Of a stretch of 64,000 bases of DNA, positions 26,391-36,099 are shown in pieces. Under the pieces are notes generated by a model that saw only the letters and a list, made by a program, of their open reading frames with translations, did not search any database and was not told the origin of the DNA. Both the position numbers and the translations under genes were made by a program. This stretch comes from Octadecabacter antarcticus 307 (lineage in GTDB: Bacteria; Pseudomonadota; Alphaproteobacteria; Rhodobacterales; Rhodobacteraceae): positions 2,408,501 to 2,472,500 of the forward strand of contig NC_020911.1 in the NCBI RefSeq assembly GCF_000155675.2. The letters are read 5' to 3'. The first letter of the stretch is position 1. Every line of letters starts with the position of its first letter.

Positions 26391-27164
26391 ATGACGCTTT
26401 TGGGAAAAACCGCCGTTATCACCGGATCAAATTCAGGCATCGGCCTTGGGATCGCCCGGGAGCTGGCAAAGGCAGGCGTCAATGTTGTGCTCAATTCCTT
26501 TACCGACCGCGAAGAGGATCATGCGCTGGCCGCTGACATCGCGGCAGAGTTTGGCGTGGAGGCAAAATATGTGTCGGCTGATATGTCCAAGGGCGACGAC
26601 TGCCGCCGATTGATCGCGGATGCCGGGGCATGCGATATTTTGATCAACAATGCGGGCATCCAGCACGTGGCACCTATCCAAGACTTCCCGACAGAAAAAT
26701 GGGACGCAATCATTGCGATCAACATGTCTTCGGCATTTCACACCACCGCAGCGGCCTTGCCAGTGATGCGCGCGGCAGGGTGGGGCAGGGTGATCAACAT
26801 ATCTTCCGCACACGGATTGCGCGCCAGCCCGTTCAAATCGGCATATGTCACCGCCAAACATGGCGTGGTTGGCATGACCAAGGTCGTCGGCCTTGAAACC
26901 GCCAAGGAGCCCATCACCGCCAACGCCATTTGCCCCGGATACGTGTTAACCCCCTTGGTCGAGGATCAGATCCCTGCGACGGCCATAGAATACGGAATTT
27001 CCGAGGATGAAGCGATCGAGAAGGTGATCCTTGCCAAACAGCCATCCAAGGAATTCGTGACCGTTGAACAGCTTGGGGGCATCGTGACGTTCCTGTGTTC
27101 GGATGCGGCGGCGCAGATCACCGGCACGTCGATTTCCGCTGATGGTGGTTGGACAAGCCAATGA
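26391..27164 (+). CDS. bdhA: D-3-hydroxybutyrate dehydrogenase
   Basis: A 257-residue short-chain dehydrogenase. It has the nucleotide motif TGSNSGIG near residue 11, NNAG, catalytic Ser in VINISSAHG, and the Tyr-Lys pair in SAYVTAKHG. The AICPGYVLTPLVEDQIP and AAQITGTSISADGGWTSQ segments are those of 3-hydroxybutyrate dehydrogenases, which oxidise D-3-hydroxybutyrate released from polyhydroxybutyrate to acetoacetate. The ATG at 26391 has AAAGGA upstream; the longer open frame is discounted. Its stop overlaps the patatin-like gene start by four bases, linking the two functions. Confidence 0.93.
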   Translation: MTLLGKTAVITGSNSGIGLGIARELAKAGVNVVLNSFTDREEDHALAADIAAEFGVEAKYVSADMSKGDDCRRLIADAGACDILINNAGIQHVAPIQDFPTEKWDAIIAINMSSAFHTTAAALPVMRAAGWGRVINISSAHGLRASPFKSAYVTAKHGVVGMTKVVGLETAKEPITANAICPGYVLTPLVEDQIPATAIEYGISEDEAIEKVILAKQPSKEFVTVEQLGGIVTFLCSDAAAQITGTSISADGGWTSQ

Positions 27165-28183
27165 CCGTAAAACGCATTAACCTCGCTCTTCAGGGTGGCG
27201 GCGCACATGGCGCGTTTACATGGGGTGTTCTGGACCGCCTGCTTGAAGACGACCGGTTGGAGATCGCAGCAATTTCTGGTGCATCCGCGGGGGCGATGAA
27301 CGGGGCTGCGCTGAAGGCTGGCATGGCGTCGGGTGGTCGGATTGGCGCCAAAGAAAACCTTGATTGGTTTTGGGAGCAGATCGGCGCTGTGGCGGATGAC
27401 CGGGTTGTCGCGTGGATGGACGCGGTTGCGCCTGACACACCGACGTTGGCGACGGCGATGGCCAATTCGCCCATGGCGGCGTTGATGAATATGTCATCGC
27501 GGCTGATGTCGCCTTACGATTCGGGGCCGTTTTACAGCAATCCGTTGAAGCCGATTGTGGACAAATTCAAATTTGATGAGGTTTGCGGCGAAACTGGCCC
27601 CGATTTGTTTATCGGGGCGACAAATGTGCGCAGCGGCAAGGTCAAGATTTTCAGTGGCAATACCATCACCAGTGAAGTGCTGATGGCGTCCGCCTGTCTG
27701 CCAACGCTGTTTCAAGCCGTTGAAATCGAGGGCGAAGCCTATTGGGATGGCGGCTATACTGGCAATCCAGCGCTGTTCCCGCTTTATGCCGAAAGTCTTC
27801 CTGCTGATATTATGGTGGTTAATATTAACCCGTTACACCGTGATGATGTGCCAACCGATACCCAAGCGATCCAGAACAGGATCAACGAAATCAGTTTCAA
27901 TTCATCCCTGCTGCGTGAACTGCGCGCGATCAATTTTGTGAAGCGGTTGCTGCACGACGGGTCGATGAACAAGGGGACGATGAAGGACGTCTTGGTGCAC
28001 ATGATTTCTGATGATGTGCTGATGAATGATTTGAATGTTGCGACGAAATCTTCGCCAAATCCGGTTGTTCTGGCACGGTTAAAATCGGCAGGACGCGCGG
28101 CGGCGGACACATTTCTTGCGGCGCATTTTGACGACTTGGGCCAGCGCGATACGGTTGATCTGGTGGGTATGTTTGACGGCTAG
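27161..28183 (+). CDS. Patatin-like phospholipase/esterase
   Basis: A 340-residue patatin-fold serine hydrolase. The oxyanion-hole loop is LQGGGAHGAFTWG at the N-terminus, the nucleophile elbow GASAG follows near residue 43, and the catalytic Asp is in YWDGGYTGNP near residue 195. No signal peptide, so likely cytoplasmic. Translation is coupled to bdhA by an ATGA overlap. A role in mobilising storage polymer or membrane lipid alongside hydroxybutyrate oxidation is inference. The stop codon overlaps that of the convergent DUF502 gene at the palindrome CTAG. Confidence 0.88.
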   Translation: MTVKRINLALQGGGAHGAFTWGVLDRLLEDDRLEIAAISGASAGAMNGAALKAGMASGGRIGAKENLDWFWEQIGAVADDRVVAWMDAVAPDTPTLATAMANSPMAALMNMSSRLMSPYDSGPFYSNPLKPIVDKFKFDEVCGETGPDLFIGATNVRSGKVKIFSGNTITSEVLMASACLPTLFQAVEIEGEAYWDGGYTGNPALFPLYAESLPADIMVVNINPLHRDDVPTDTQAIQNRINEISFNSSLLRELRAINFVKRLLHDGSMNKGTMKDVLVHMISDDVLMNDLNVATKSSPNPVVLARLKSAGRAAADTFLAAHFDDLGQRDTVDLVGMFDG

Positions 28184-28944
28184 CGGGTCTCGCCTTCAAC
28201 CTTGGCATTTGCGATCATTTTCGCAACGTCGCCATGCGGCGCTTGCGTTTCATCCGCTGTTTCGCCGGGGTAGACGAGGCCGGCCGAGATCACCAATTTG
28301 GCCGCGTCTTCGACGGACATGTCCAGTTCCTTGATGTCGCAGGTCGGGACAAACAATAAAAAGCCGGACGTCGGGTTCGGAGTCGTCGGCAAAAACACCG
28401 ATGTCATCGCACCAACACCAACTTTTTCCAACAATTCGCCCTTGGTATCGGTCGAGATAAAGCCAATGGCCCACATGCCTTTGCGCGGATATTCGATCAG
28501 GCAGGCCTTCTCAAAGCTGCTTTCGGTCTGCGCGAACACGGTTTCAGCGATCTGTTTGACACCATTATAGATCGACCGAACCACAGGCATACGTCCGACC
28601 AGACCTTCGCCCCAACGCAGAAAGCTGCGCCCCAAGAGCCCTTTGCCAAGCCAGCCGATGGTGATTGTGAAGATCAGAAAAACCACCACGCCAATGCCGC
28701 GCACGTTAACCGTGAGCCAGTTGCCATCAGCGACGGAGTGACCAAATGCCCAGTTGAGCAGCTGTTCGGGTTGATAGGCGTCGGGCACAAAGGGCCACAC
28801 GAAACTGTCTACCAGACCCACCACAGACCAAATCAGCCACACGGTAAGACCGATCGGTGCAATGACGACGAGCCCTGCGATAAAGTTGTTGCGCAACCCA
28901 CCAAGGAAGGTTCGGCGCGGTGTTTGATCAGTTGGTGTTGTCAC
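28180..28944 (-). CDS. DUF502 membrane protein
   Basis: A 254-residue protein with two N-terminal transmembrane segments (FIAGLVVIAPIGLTVWLIWS and VVFLIFTITIGWLGKGLLG) and a soluble C-terminal domain. The domain carries the DUF502 hallmarks VRSIYNGVKQI, GMWAIGFIS and FLLFVPTCDI. The GTG at 28944 has AGGATCG just upstream and is preferred over an ATG at 28971. Function unknown. Transcribed convergently with the patatin-like gene. Confidence 0.85.
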   Translation of the reverse strand: MTTPTDQTPRRTFLGGLRNNFIAGLVVIAPIGLTVWLIWSVVGLVDSFVWPFVPDAYQPEQLLNWAFGHSVADGNWLTVNVRGIGVVVFLIFTITIGWLGKGLLGRSFLRWGEGLVGRMPVVRSIYNGVKQIAETVFAQTESSFEKACLIEYPRKGMWAIGFISTDTKGELLEKVGVGAMTSVFLPTTPNPTSGFLLFVPTCDIKELDMSVEDAAKLVISAGLVYPGETADETQAPHGDVAKMIANAKVEGETR

Positions 28945-29059
28945 GTGCGGCGATCCTATATGCGAGATCACAGCAGTGAACCCTAGGTGTTATCTCGGAG
29001 CTATGTAGGGGATGCCATTGGTATCCACAATGAGGGGCACCCTTTAACGCCACTTAACG

Positions 29060-29974
29060 TCAAATGAATGTAGCGATTTTCGCCGCAAGTGCTGCATTAT
29101 TGCGCACAAGGGCGATATTGGCTATCAGGGATGCGCCGTCGGTTAACTCAAAGATGCGCCCTAGCAGAAACGGCGTGACGGCTTTGGCAGCGATGCCTTT
29201 GCTGGCGGCCTCATGCAACGCCTGCGCGATGATCGGCGTAAGGGTTTCGGCTGGGATTTGTGCGTTCAGCGGGATCGGATTGGCGATCAGCTGGCCACCG
29301 GGCAAGCCCATGGCGGCGCGCATCTGGTGCGCTGCGGCAATGTCTGCGGCGCTGTCCATGCGCAGGGGCGCGGGCAAAGCGGACGTGGCAGACCAAAAGG
29401 CGGGCAGGGTGTCTTGACCAAAAACAATCACCGGAACGCCGAGGGATTCGAGGACTTCGTAAGTTTTTTCGAGGTCCAGAATGGCTTTTGCACCGGCAGC
29501 GACCACTGTGACGGGTGTTTGCGCCAATTCATGCAGATCAGCCGAAATATCAAATGTGGTTTCAGCGCCTTTGTGCACACCGCCAATGCCGCCCGTGGCG
29601 AAGACTTTGATCCCTGCCAAATGTGCTGCGATCATTGTCGCTGCGACCGTTGTGGCCCCTGTACCACCTGTCGCGATGCACGCGGCAATATCTGCACGGC
29701 TAAGTTTGGCGACGTTTTTGGCCTGACCAAGCGCGTTAAGCTGGTCGTTCGTTAACCCGATATGAAGCGTGCCGTTGATGACGGCGATGGTGGCGGGCGT
29801 CGCACCACCGGCGCGAATATCGCTTTCGACCAGCCGCGCAGTATCGACGTTTTGCGGGTAGGGCATACCGTGGGTGATGATCGTTGATTCCAGTGCCACG
29901 ATGGGCGATCCGGCGGCGCGCGCTGCGGCAACGTCAGGTGCGAATGTCATTGGAAGTGAAGGTAGGATGCTCAT
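29060..29974 (-). CDS. psuG: Pseudouridine-5'-phosphate glycosidase
   Basis: Cleaves pseudouridine 5'-phosphate to uracil and ribose 5-phosphate; 304 residues. Family signatures are present in order: VALESTIITHGMPYPQN, the central GGTGATTVAATM, ATGGIGGVHKGAE, and the Schiff-base lysine region VTVVAAGAKAILDLEKT. Overlaps by four bases with the upstream kinase gene, whose product supplies its substrate, so this is a complete pseudouridine salvage pair. Intact. Confidence 0.94.
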   Translation of the reverse strand: MSILPSLPMTFAPDVAAARAAGSPIVALESTIITHGMPYPQNVDTARLVESDIRAGGATPATIAVINGTLHIGLTNDQLNALGQAKNVAKLSRADIAACIATGGTGATTVAATMIAAHLAGIKVFATGGIGGVHKGAETTFDISADLHELAQTPVTVVAAGAKAILDLEKTYEVLESLGVPVIVFGQDTLPAFWSATSALPAPLRMDSAADIAAAHQMRAAMGLPGGQLIANPIPLNAQIPAETLTPIIAQALHEAASKGIAAKAVTPFLLGRIFELTDGASLIANIALVRNNAALAAKIATFI

Positions 29975-30861
29975 GATGGGGTCTCTCCGGACACGTAGGT
30001 TGCTGCGGCGTTGAGGGCGCGGACAAGGGCCGCTTGGCGGGTCATGCCTTGGACTTCGGATGCGATGTGGGCGGCCATGAATGTATCGCCCGCGCCTGTG
30101 ACGCGGGTGACCAGAACCTCGGGTGGTTGCGCGGTGCAGATGTCACCAGCCAAGCATTCTGCCGCCAGATTGCCACCGTCGGTGACCAGAACGCGGTGGA
30201 CGCCGCGCTGTGACAGGGCCGCAGCGCCATCCGTGGCGGTGCTGAACGTCGTCTGACACAGCAGCCCCGCTTCTTCGAGGTTCACATACAACGTCGCGGA
30301 TGGGTGGCCGACCAGTGCCAACAGGCGTTCGGCCTTACCCGGTGAGGCGGGTGCGACCCGCAGATCGGAGGCCGTAAACAAAGGGGATTTGGCGATATCA
30401 GCCAATAAATCACGCGTAAGATTGCCGTCCAACGCCACAAGGCCGGACCACGGAACGGTGTCGCTGCCAAGGGTGCCGTCCGACAGGGCGCGCAAGATTT
30501 TGGTGCCCGCCTGTTCCAGCGAATGGGCGTCAGCAATGGCCGCGATCAGACCGTTGGCACCTTCAATCGCCATATACGCATCCGTTGGCAGATCGTCGGA
30601 GCGGTAAAGGTAATCAGTGATGATGCCGAGGCCAGCGGCCTCATGGACCAGTTCATCGCCTTGCGCGTCGCGACCAATGGCGGACAGAACCGCTGGGGTC
30701 AGGCCGAAATTGATCAGCGTCATCGCGATGTTCATTGCCACACCACCGGGCAGGCGGGTGATGCGACCGGGCACGTCCGATCCGCTGCGCATGTGGCTGG
30801 ACGCGCGCCCGATAATGTCCCACAGGACCGAACCGATACACAGGATGTCAGGTTTCATCAT
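29971..30861 (-). CDS. psuK: Pseudouridine kinase (PfkB family)
   Basis: A 296-residue ribokinase-type sugar kinase. The N-terminal CIGSVLWDIIGRA and GGVAMNIAMTLINFG and the catalytic motif VTRVTGAGDTFMAAHIASE place it in PfkB. Assignment to pseudouridine rather than another nucleoside rests on the ATGA coupling to psuG. Two adjacent ATG codons (30861 and 30858) could start it; neither has a good ribosome site. An upstream extension to 30897 is less likely. Confidence 0.88.
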   Translation of the reverse strand: MMKPDILCIGSVLWDIIGRASSHMRSGSDVPGRITRLPGGVAMNIAMTLINFGLTPAVLSAIGRDAQGDELVHEAAGLGIITDYLYRSDDLPTDAYMAIEGANGLIAAIADAHSLEQAGTKILRALSDGTLGSDTVPWSGLVALDGNLTRDLLADIAKSPLFTASDLRVAPASPGKAERLLALVGHPSATLYVNLEEAGLLCQTTFSTATDGAAALSQRGVHRVLVTDGGNLAAECLAGDICTAQPPEVLVTRVTGAGDTFMAAHIASEVQGMTRQAALVRALNAAATYVSGETPS

Positions 30862-31095
30862 AACGGCGTTGATGGCGCGGCGGCGCGGGGAGGTCAACGG
30901 GGTCGGGGGACGTTAATGGGGTAAGGGGTCGCAAACTGGGTGCGTACCGTGTGAGTCAGGTACGGGAAACCTGACCTTTGGCCTAATTTGGATAAAAGAG
31001 TTGCGATATGTGTTGGCTTTATTCATTAATGAACGACGTTCAATATCAGAGGGGGGGAGTTACAATGTCCAATCTGATCTGCAAAAGTCCTCCCA

Positions 31096-31830
31096 ATGAA
31101 ACGCCATATTGACACCACACTGGGCAAATGGGTCCGGCATTTCTTTTTTGTGCTCGTGCGGGCCTCTTACGCGCTGTTTTACAACGTCAGCGCGGCGGGC
31201 AAGCACCTGTTGCAGGACAAACCCGGGACGTTGACTTTGGCGACCCATGTCAGCCGTCATGATGGGCCGCTAATATCGGCGATTCTGTATTCCACAACGC
31301 GCGTGCGCCCGACGGTGCATTACGATGAATACCACAACTGGGCGCAGTGGTTCCCGATGTATGTGGCGGGCGCGATCCCGATGTCGTCGCCGTAATCATG
31401 GCCCGACGGTCAACGCGCTGCACGAAAAACCCACACACTGGGCATCATTCATAAGGTGCTGGGCAATGGCAATTCCATTCTGTTGATTCCAGCCGGAAAG
31501 GTGCGCCGCCAACGCGAAGAAAATATCGTGCCGCAACTGTCTGGCGTCTACGATATCTTGCGGGCGCAACCTGACACGGCCGTGATGCTGTTGCGCATCG
31601 ACGGTCGTGGTAAATTTCAACGCGCACAGTACGACGGGTTCTGGAGCTTTCTTGGCATCAAGAACGGCACGCGCCATGTGAGCATGGATTTGCACCCCAT
31701 CACGGATCTGGACCCAAAACAGGAACTTGCAGTTTTTATTGAACAGCTAGAGACGCTGCTGAATTCGTGGGGTCGGGTGCAGGTTGGACTTCAGGCAATG
31801 TCTGCTCACCCGAACAACGCTGCCGTTTAG
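31096..31830 (+). pseudogene. PlsC-like acyltransferase split by one stop codon
   Basis: A single reading frame of 245 codons interrupted only by TAA at 31393-31395, between AIPMSSP and SWPDGQRAARKT. The first half carries the acyltransferase HX4D motif (ATHVSRHDGPLIS) and the second the LIPAGKVRRQRE segment in the place of the usual E-G-T-R block. Both halves are otherwise free of damage. The product would have been a 1-acylglycerol-phosphate-type acyltransferase. A 14-codon frame with a strong ribosome site begins at 31064 and overlaps the start, so the true 5' end is uncertain. Confidence 0.75.
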
Positions 31831-32270
31831 CTGCGCGCCAGTTGCAACGCCTCGTAGAACCGGAGCCCAATGCTGATCGAGTGAAAACGCCCATTCCTCT
31901 GGATGGGACCTGATCCGGCCTTCATGCTGGGTCATCAAGTTCTGAGTGGAGGTGACGATGTCCGCTGACGGTTCTAGGATTGCGAAAGACAACGGGTCAA
32001 GGCGATCGAGGCATGCAAATGCGGTAATGCCAAAAAGACGCCGCGCGTTTTCAGGAGCGTGTCCAGCCTCGCGTTGTCCGGGATGGTCATTCGCCCGTTG
32101 AGTTCAGACCCGAACCCGTATCGAATACGTTTAGCAAGTTCGGTTCCCGTCACAAAGTTTCTGACATAGCTCCTGAATAACGCCCTTGGCGGGCAGAAGG
32201 TATGCCAGGCAAAAGACCCGTCCAAACGCCCGATAGACGGATTTTCGCACCCGCTTTGCGCGCGGGGAGA
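31827..32270 (-). pseudogene. Remnant of an LpxL-like lipid A/acyl transferase
   Basis: Pieces in several frames. One reads RSYVRNFVTGTELAKRIRYG and RGVFLALPHLHASIALTRCL; a second reads SQNLMTQHEG-type residues into RIRSHPEEWAFSLDQ; a third ends SIGLRFYEALQLARS at TAA 31829-31827. The order and the R-x-H-P-E-x-W element resemble lauroyl/myristoyl acyltransferases, but roughly a hundred residues are missing in the middle and there are at least two frame changes. Its end overlaps the end of the PlsC-like pseudogene. The family call is tentative. Confidence 0.45.
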
Positions 32271-32553
32271 GCCGCCATGACAGGGTTTCATAGGCAGCAA
32301 AGATACAATACCTTTGTTCTAGAAAACCCTACTTTAAACGCCACAAGGCTCCGTTGCCCTATGTGACAATATTTTCCACGTGCCTTGTACACATTTAATG
32401 GTGAAGGCTGATCTGCCCAGAAGCGGATCGACGCTGCTGCCTGCACCGAGCGTCGCTGTTCGGACTTTGTTGCCGTTTTCTAAATTTGGCCCAAAGTCTG
32501 CTTTCGGATCGAACGTATCAACGGCGTTAGGCCGAGAAAAGCTAGTGGACACC
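32271..32553. other. Spacer, nothing recognised
   Basis: About 280 bases between acyltransferase debris and the DUF1295 gene. Short open frames on both strands show no family features. Confidence 0.4.
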
Positions 32554-33231
32554 TCAGTAGATGAACGGAACGAGCTTGGCAGTCGTGGCGGCGTATTCAT
32601 CAAATTCTACGCCGTACCGCTTCGACAGATATTTATCCAAGGCGGGGATGTGAAAGAATAAGAAGCCCGCTGTCACAAAGATCGGAATGCCCCAAGCGAA
32701 CATGGATGCCGACAGCATGGCCCAACCGGTAAATAAAACGCTGTCACCAAAGTAGTTGATATGTGTGGCATATTCAAACAGCCCCCCCGTGTAGCAATGG
32801 CCCTTTGACGATGGTTGTTTTTTCCACTGCCAGCGTTGAAGCTCAGATCCTGAATTCAGATATGACCCCAGTAAAACCAGCGCGAGGGCAATCCAATCCA
32901 TACCGCCGAGCAGCGCAGGACTATCGGTAAGGATACCAGCACCCAACAGCACAAAGCCAATTTCAAAGACTGCTATAAAGACTGAAAGACCGAACACCTC
33001 GGAATATGCGACCTGCCGTTTGAGCAGGACAAACAACGTCACACAGTGTCGCGCCCAATACAGGATAGCGCAGAACGCGAGAAGGCGTGCGCGCATCGGG
33101 TTAGGCCAATCAATCGATCCAAAAGCCAGCCAAATGCAGGTTGCAACAATGCCAGCATGGATCAAAGCGAAGGTTAGTTTTTGCGAAAAGGATCTATCAT
33201 AATCGCGATTGACACCACCGGAATCGGCCAT
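32554..33231 (-). CDS. DUF1295/isoprenylcysteine methyltransferase-like membrane protein
   Basis: A 225-residue membrane protein with about six hydrophobic segments. The C-terminal part matches the steroid-5-alpha-reductase/ICMT fold: KGHCYTGGLFEYATHINYFG, then HIPALDKYLSKRYG and FDEYAATTAKLVPFIY. Members methylate or reduce lipophilic substrates; the substrate here is unknown. It is followed on the same strand by nothing intact and preceded 10 bases upstream by the DUF2269 gene. Divergent from a TetR regulator. Confidence 0.8.
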   Translation of the reverse strand: MADSGGVNRDYDRSFSQKLTFALIHAGIVATCIWLAFGSIDWPNPMRARLLAFCAILYWARHCVTLFVLLKRQVAYSEVFGLSVFIAVFEIGFVLLGAGILTDSPALLGGMDWIALALVLLGSYLNSGSELQRWQWKKQPSSKGHCYTGGLFEYATHINYFGDSVLFTGWAMLSASMFAWGIPIFVTAGFLFFHIPALDKYLSKRYGVEFDEYAATTAKLVPFIY

Positions 33232-33241
33232 TGGACACTCC

Positions 33242-33712
33242 TTAAAACGGCTTGAAGATCATGAGGGAAAGTGCGGCTAAGGACATCACCAATGCGCCAA
33301 AGCCGATGGGCGCAGCTTTCAAGAATGTGCGGTTAAACTCAGCGGGCAGACTGCTGTCCTGAAAGGTCGCTGTTCGATTTGCAATGCTGTGCAATCGGCG
33401 CTCCAATCGAAGCCCGAACAGATAGGCGGCAATCAATAGTATGCTTAGAACAACAGATATCGAGAGCCAGGTTTCGGCCAACCCATAGCCGGTTAAGGTC
33501 ATCAACCAATAGCCGGACAGAGGTATGATCAGCAATGACGGACCCATTATCAGCCGGTTGATCAACAGCACCGCGTTCAACAAAGCGGATGCTTCTAGAG
33601 GCGTCGAGCCCTTCGCCTGACCATGGATCAAACCATTGATAACGGTAGCGCCCACCGTCAAGATCACCGCGAGAAAGTGCAGGAAATTTGCTGCTAAGTA
33701 CGGATCAGGCAT
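33242..33712 (-). CDS. DUF2269-type integral membrane protein
   Basis: A 156-residue protein with four hydrophobic helices (FLHFLAVILTVGATVINGLI, INRLIMGPSLLIIPLSGYWL, ISVVLSILLIAAYLFGLRLE, APIGFGALVMSLAALSLMIF). These match the DUF2269 pattern of small four-helix membrane proteins. First gene of a probable two-gene unit with the DUF1295 protein, divergent from TetR by about 90 bases. Function unknown. Confidence 0.72.
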   Translation of the reverse strand: MPDPYLAANFLHFLAVILTVGATVINGLIHGQAKGSTPLEASALLNAVLLINRLIMGPSLLIIPLSGYWLMTLTGYGLAETWLSISVVLSILLIAAYLFGLRLERRLHSIANRTATFQDSSLPAEFNRTFLKAAPIGFGALVMSLAALSLMIFKPF

Positions 33713-33801
33713 CTTTATCGACCTTTTGGACTATTTCATGATGACTAGACGATACCGTCGCAGTCTGTCAATTGTTTTCGACCAGATGGACGAGGAACCA
33801 A

Positions 33802-34326
33802 ATGCCCAAAATTGTTGATCGAGACAAATATAAGAAAGATCTCGCCGAACGCGCGGCAGGGTTTTTTTCGAAACACGGCTACGCAGGAGTTGGCATGCGC
33901 GGCATTGCCGAACATCTCGGCATGTCAAAGAGTGCTTTGTATCATTACTTTCCGACCAAAGAGTCGCTGTTCTTGGCGTCTACTGAATCCATCATGAGCC
34001 GCGTTGAAGAGGCCCCTCTAGATGTTGAAACGACGGAGGCGGCGCAGTTGCAGGCCTTGGTGGATTCTATCCGAGGCGATTTTGGGCCAGAGATGGCTTT
34101 GGTGTTTGACTACCTGCGCGGCAAAAGCCCCGCTGAAATTGCAGCCGATAAGGCGATTCAAATGTCGCGTTCTATGTATTTGAAAGCTGTCGAACGTATT
34201 GTTGGTCCCGAACGTGCAGTTGAAACGCTGTCAGTTGTAATGGGTCATCTCATGCTGGACTATTTATCCGGTGGAACGTTGGGTCGTTCTATGGGGCGGG
34301 CATCTGACATGATCTCAGTAAAATAG
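33802..34326 (+). CDS. TetR-family transcriptional regulator
   Basis: A 174-residue repressor-type protein. The N-terminal DNA-binding domain reads KDLAERAAGFFSKHGYAGVG, then RGIAEHLGMSKSALYHYFPT, the classic TetR helix-turn-helix. The C-terminal ligand domain is not assignable. The ATG at 33802 follows GAGGA at good spacing. It is divergent from the DUF2269-DUF1295 pair and probably controls that pair; the spacer would hold the operator. Last intact gene before the insertion-sequence cluster. Confidence 0.88.
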   Translation: MPKIVDRDKYKKDLAERAAGFFSKHGYAGVGMRGIAEHLGMSKSALYHYFPTKESLFLASTESIMSRVEEAPLDVETTEAAQLQALVDSIRGDFGPEMALVFDYLRGKSPAEIAADKAIQMSRSMYLKAVERIVGPERAVETLSVVMGHLMLDYLSGGTLGRSMGRASDMISVK

Positions 34327-34896
34327 ATTGGCGTATTGTGCCAAAAACGCTCCGTTTTGGAACATTCGCCAGCAACTTGCTTTAAACTGCCAAAAACCCT
34401 TTTCTAAACCACTGCAGTTGTTAAAGGTTTTTGCCTGTCCTGCGATAGCTGCCATTCTTGGCCTCGCAGAATTTTCGTAAAACTAGCTTATTTTGTTAGA
34501 AAAATCTTGTTGATTTGAGGCTTGGCCCCTGATTCAATTGTTCCTAACAACGGGGGATGATTTCGATGTTGGGGCCAAAGCAAGAGGCGCAGGGCGCGTT
34601 GTTTTATGCGTTCTCGATAGATAATCACGTTCCTCAAGATCATCTGCTGCGATCCATTGATCGGCTTGTCGATCTGTCTGGCATCCGCCAATATTTAGCC
34701 GATTTTTACAGCCATACTGGTCGCTGTCCATTGATCCAGAACTGCTGATCCGAATGCTGCTGGTTGGCTGCTGCCTCGGCATTCGGTCCGAACATCGCCT
34801 CTGCGAAGAGGTGCATCTGAACCTTGCTTACCGCTGGTTCTGCGGACTGGATCTGAGCGACAATGTGCCCAACCACTCAACCTTTTCCAAAAGCCG

Positions 34897-34936
34897 CCCC
34901 TCTCATGGCGCAAGCGCAAACGACTGCCGGGCAATG
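34897..34936 (-). repeat. Hairpin element copy 1 (recombinant)
   Basis: Arms CCCTCTC and CTGCCGGGCAATG, central hairpin worn to GCGC-AA-GCGC. The left flank matches that of the copy at 36100, the right flank that of the copy at 36517. It is therefore a recombination product of two elements. Confidence 0.75.
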
Positions 34937-35041
34937 GATGTTGAGGCCACGCGGTCGATCCGTCAGGCCGAAGTCGGGTCCGTGCGCACGATGCTGGGAT
35001 GGTTAGTGGATCGTGGCATCGCGCCGCACATCCCGGTCATT

Positions 35042-35079
35042 CACTGCCTAGGATGTGCAGGTTCACATGCACGAGAGGG
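35042..35079 (+). repeat. Hairpin element copy 2
   Basis: CACTGCC arm, stem GTGCAGG/CATGCAC with one mismatch, then GAGAGGG. It lies in the same transposase position as the copy at 36740. Confidence 0.78.
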
Positions 35080-35360
35080 GATAAGGCTGGCCGCACCGAT
35101 GGCACCCTGAGCCGCGCTAATTTTGAGTGGGACCCGTAGGGCGACAAATACATCTGCCCAGAAAGTCAGTCGCTCAAGCAGTTCCGCCGCAACTCCTCCG
35201 ATCCCAGTCGAGGCCCAACCATGACGGGCAGGACAAAATATCGTGGGCCTAAACTGATCTGTCAGGCCTGCCCATCCAAAGCCAAATGCTGCCCGAATAC
35301 CGATGTTCGCAAGATCACCCGCGACGAACACGAAGACGCACGTCAAGTTGCCCGCGACAC

Positions 35361-35398
35361 CGACTGCCCAGCGGTGCATGTTTACATGCATGAGAGGG
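35361..35398 (+). repeat. Hairpin element copy 3
   Basis: CGACTGCCCAGC arm, hairpin TGCATG-TTTA-CATGCA, then GAGAGGG. The homologous site in IS copy 2 (junction 37058/37059) is empty. Confidence 0.8.
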
Positions 35399-36099
35399 GC
35401 CAAAAACCAAACAATATGCCGTTTCAATGCGACTGCGAAAGAAGGTCGAAATGCTCTTCGCAAGCCTCAAACGCATTCTTGGGTTGGGACGGCAGATTGA
35501 GATGACGAGGACCATGCGGCGCAAATGACGAATTTCTTCTCGCTGCAACCGCCCAATACCTCCACAAACTAGCTAAAATCTTTCCTGCACCGCAGCAAAT
35601 AGGCAAAGCGTGAGAAGAAAAGCGCTCGCGCCGTGTTCAACGCCCAACTTTCTGCGCCAGCAACACGGTGTTTTTCAACAAAATCGGCTTATCCTGTTGA
35701 AAAAATCTTGTTGATTTGAGGCTCTCCGGCTGATTCAATTATCCTTGATAACGGGGGGTGATTGCGATGTTGGGACCGAAGCAAGAGGCGCAAGGCGCGT
35801 TGTTTTATGAGTTTTCGATCGACGATCACGTCCCTCAGGATCACTTGCTGCGATCCATTGACCGCTTCGCTGATCTGTCTGGCATCCGTCAGCATTTGGC
35901 GCCATTTTACAGCAACACCGGCCGTCCCTCGATTGATCCCGAACTTCTGATCCGGATGTTGCTGGTCGGTTATTGTCTCGGCATTCGTTCGGAGCGTAGG
36001 CTTTGCGAAGAGGTTCATCTGAACCTCGCATATCGGTGGTTCTGCCGCCTCGATTTGACGGATCGCGTGCCGGACCATTCGACATTCTCCAAGAACCGC

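Larger units (their letters stand above)
34483..35692 (+). mobile_element. IS1182-type insertion sequence, remnant copy 1
   Basis: A heavily deleted copy. Transposase start MLGPKQEAQGALFYAFSID is at 34566. Later pieces match copy 2 (LCEEVHLNLAYRWFCGLDLS near 34803; KYRGPKLICQACPSKAKCC near 35240; VSMRLRKK-type end). It carries three hairpin elements (34897, 35042, 35361). One deletion of about 0.4 kb is bounded by a hairpin element. Another removes the segment matching 36611-36689, between two short ATGCTGG repeats. The inner end sequence TTTTGTTAGAAAAATCTTG resembles the CTGTTGAAAAA ends of copy 2. Non-functional. Confidence 0.8.

Noticed and set aside
29010..29045. GGATGCC-ATT-GGTATCC hairpin between psuG and the DUF502 gene as a terminator
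   Set aside because: Short stem with a wobble pair and no T-run on either strand.
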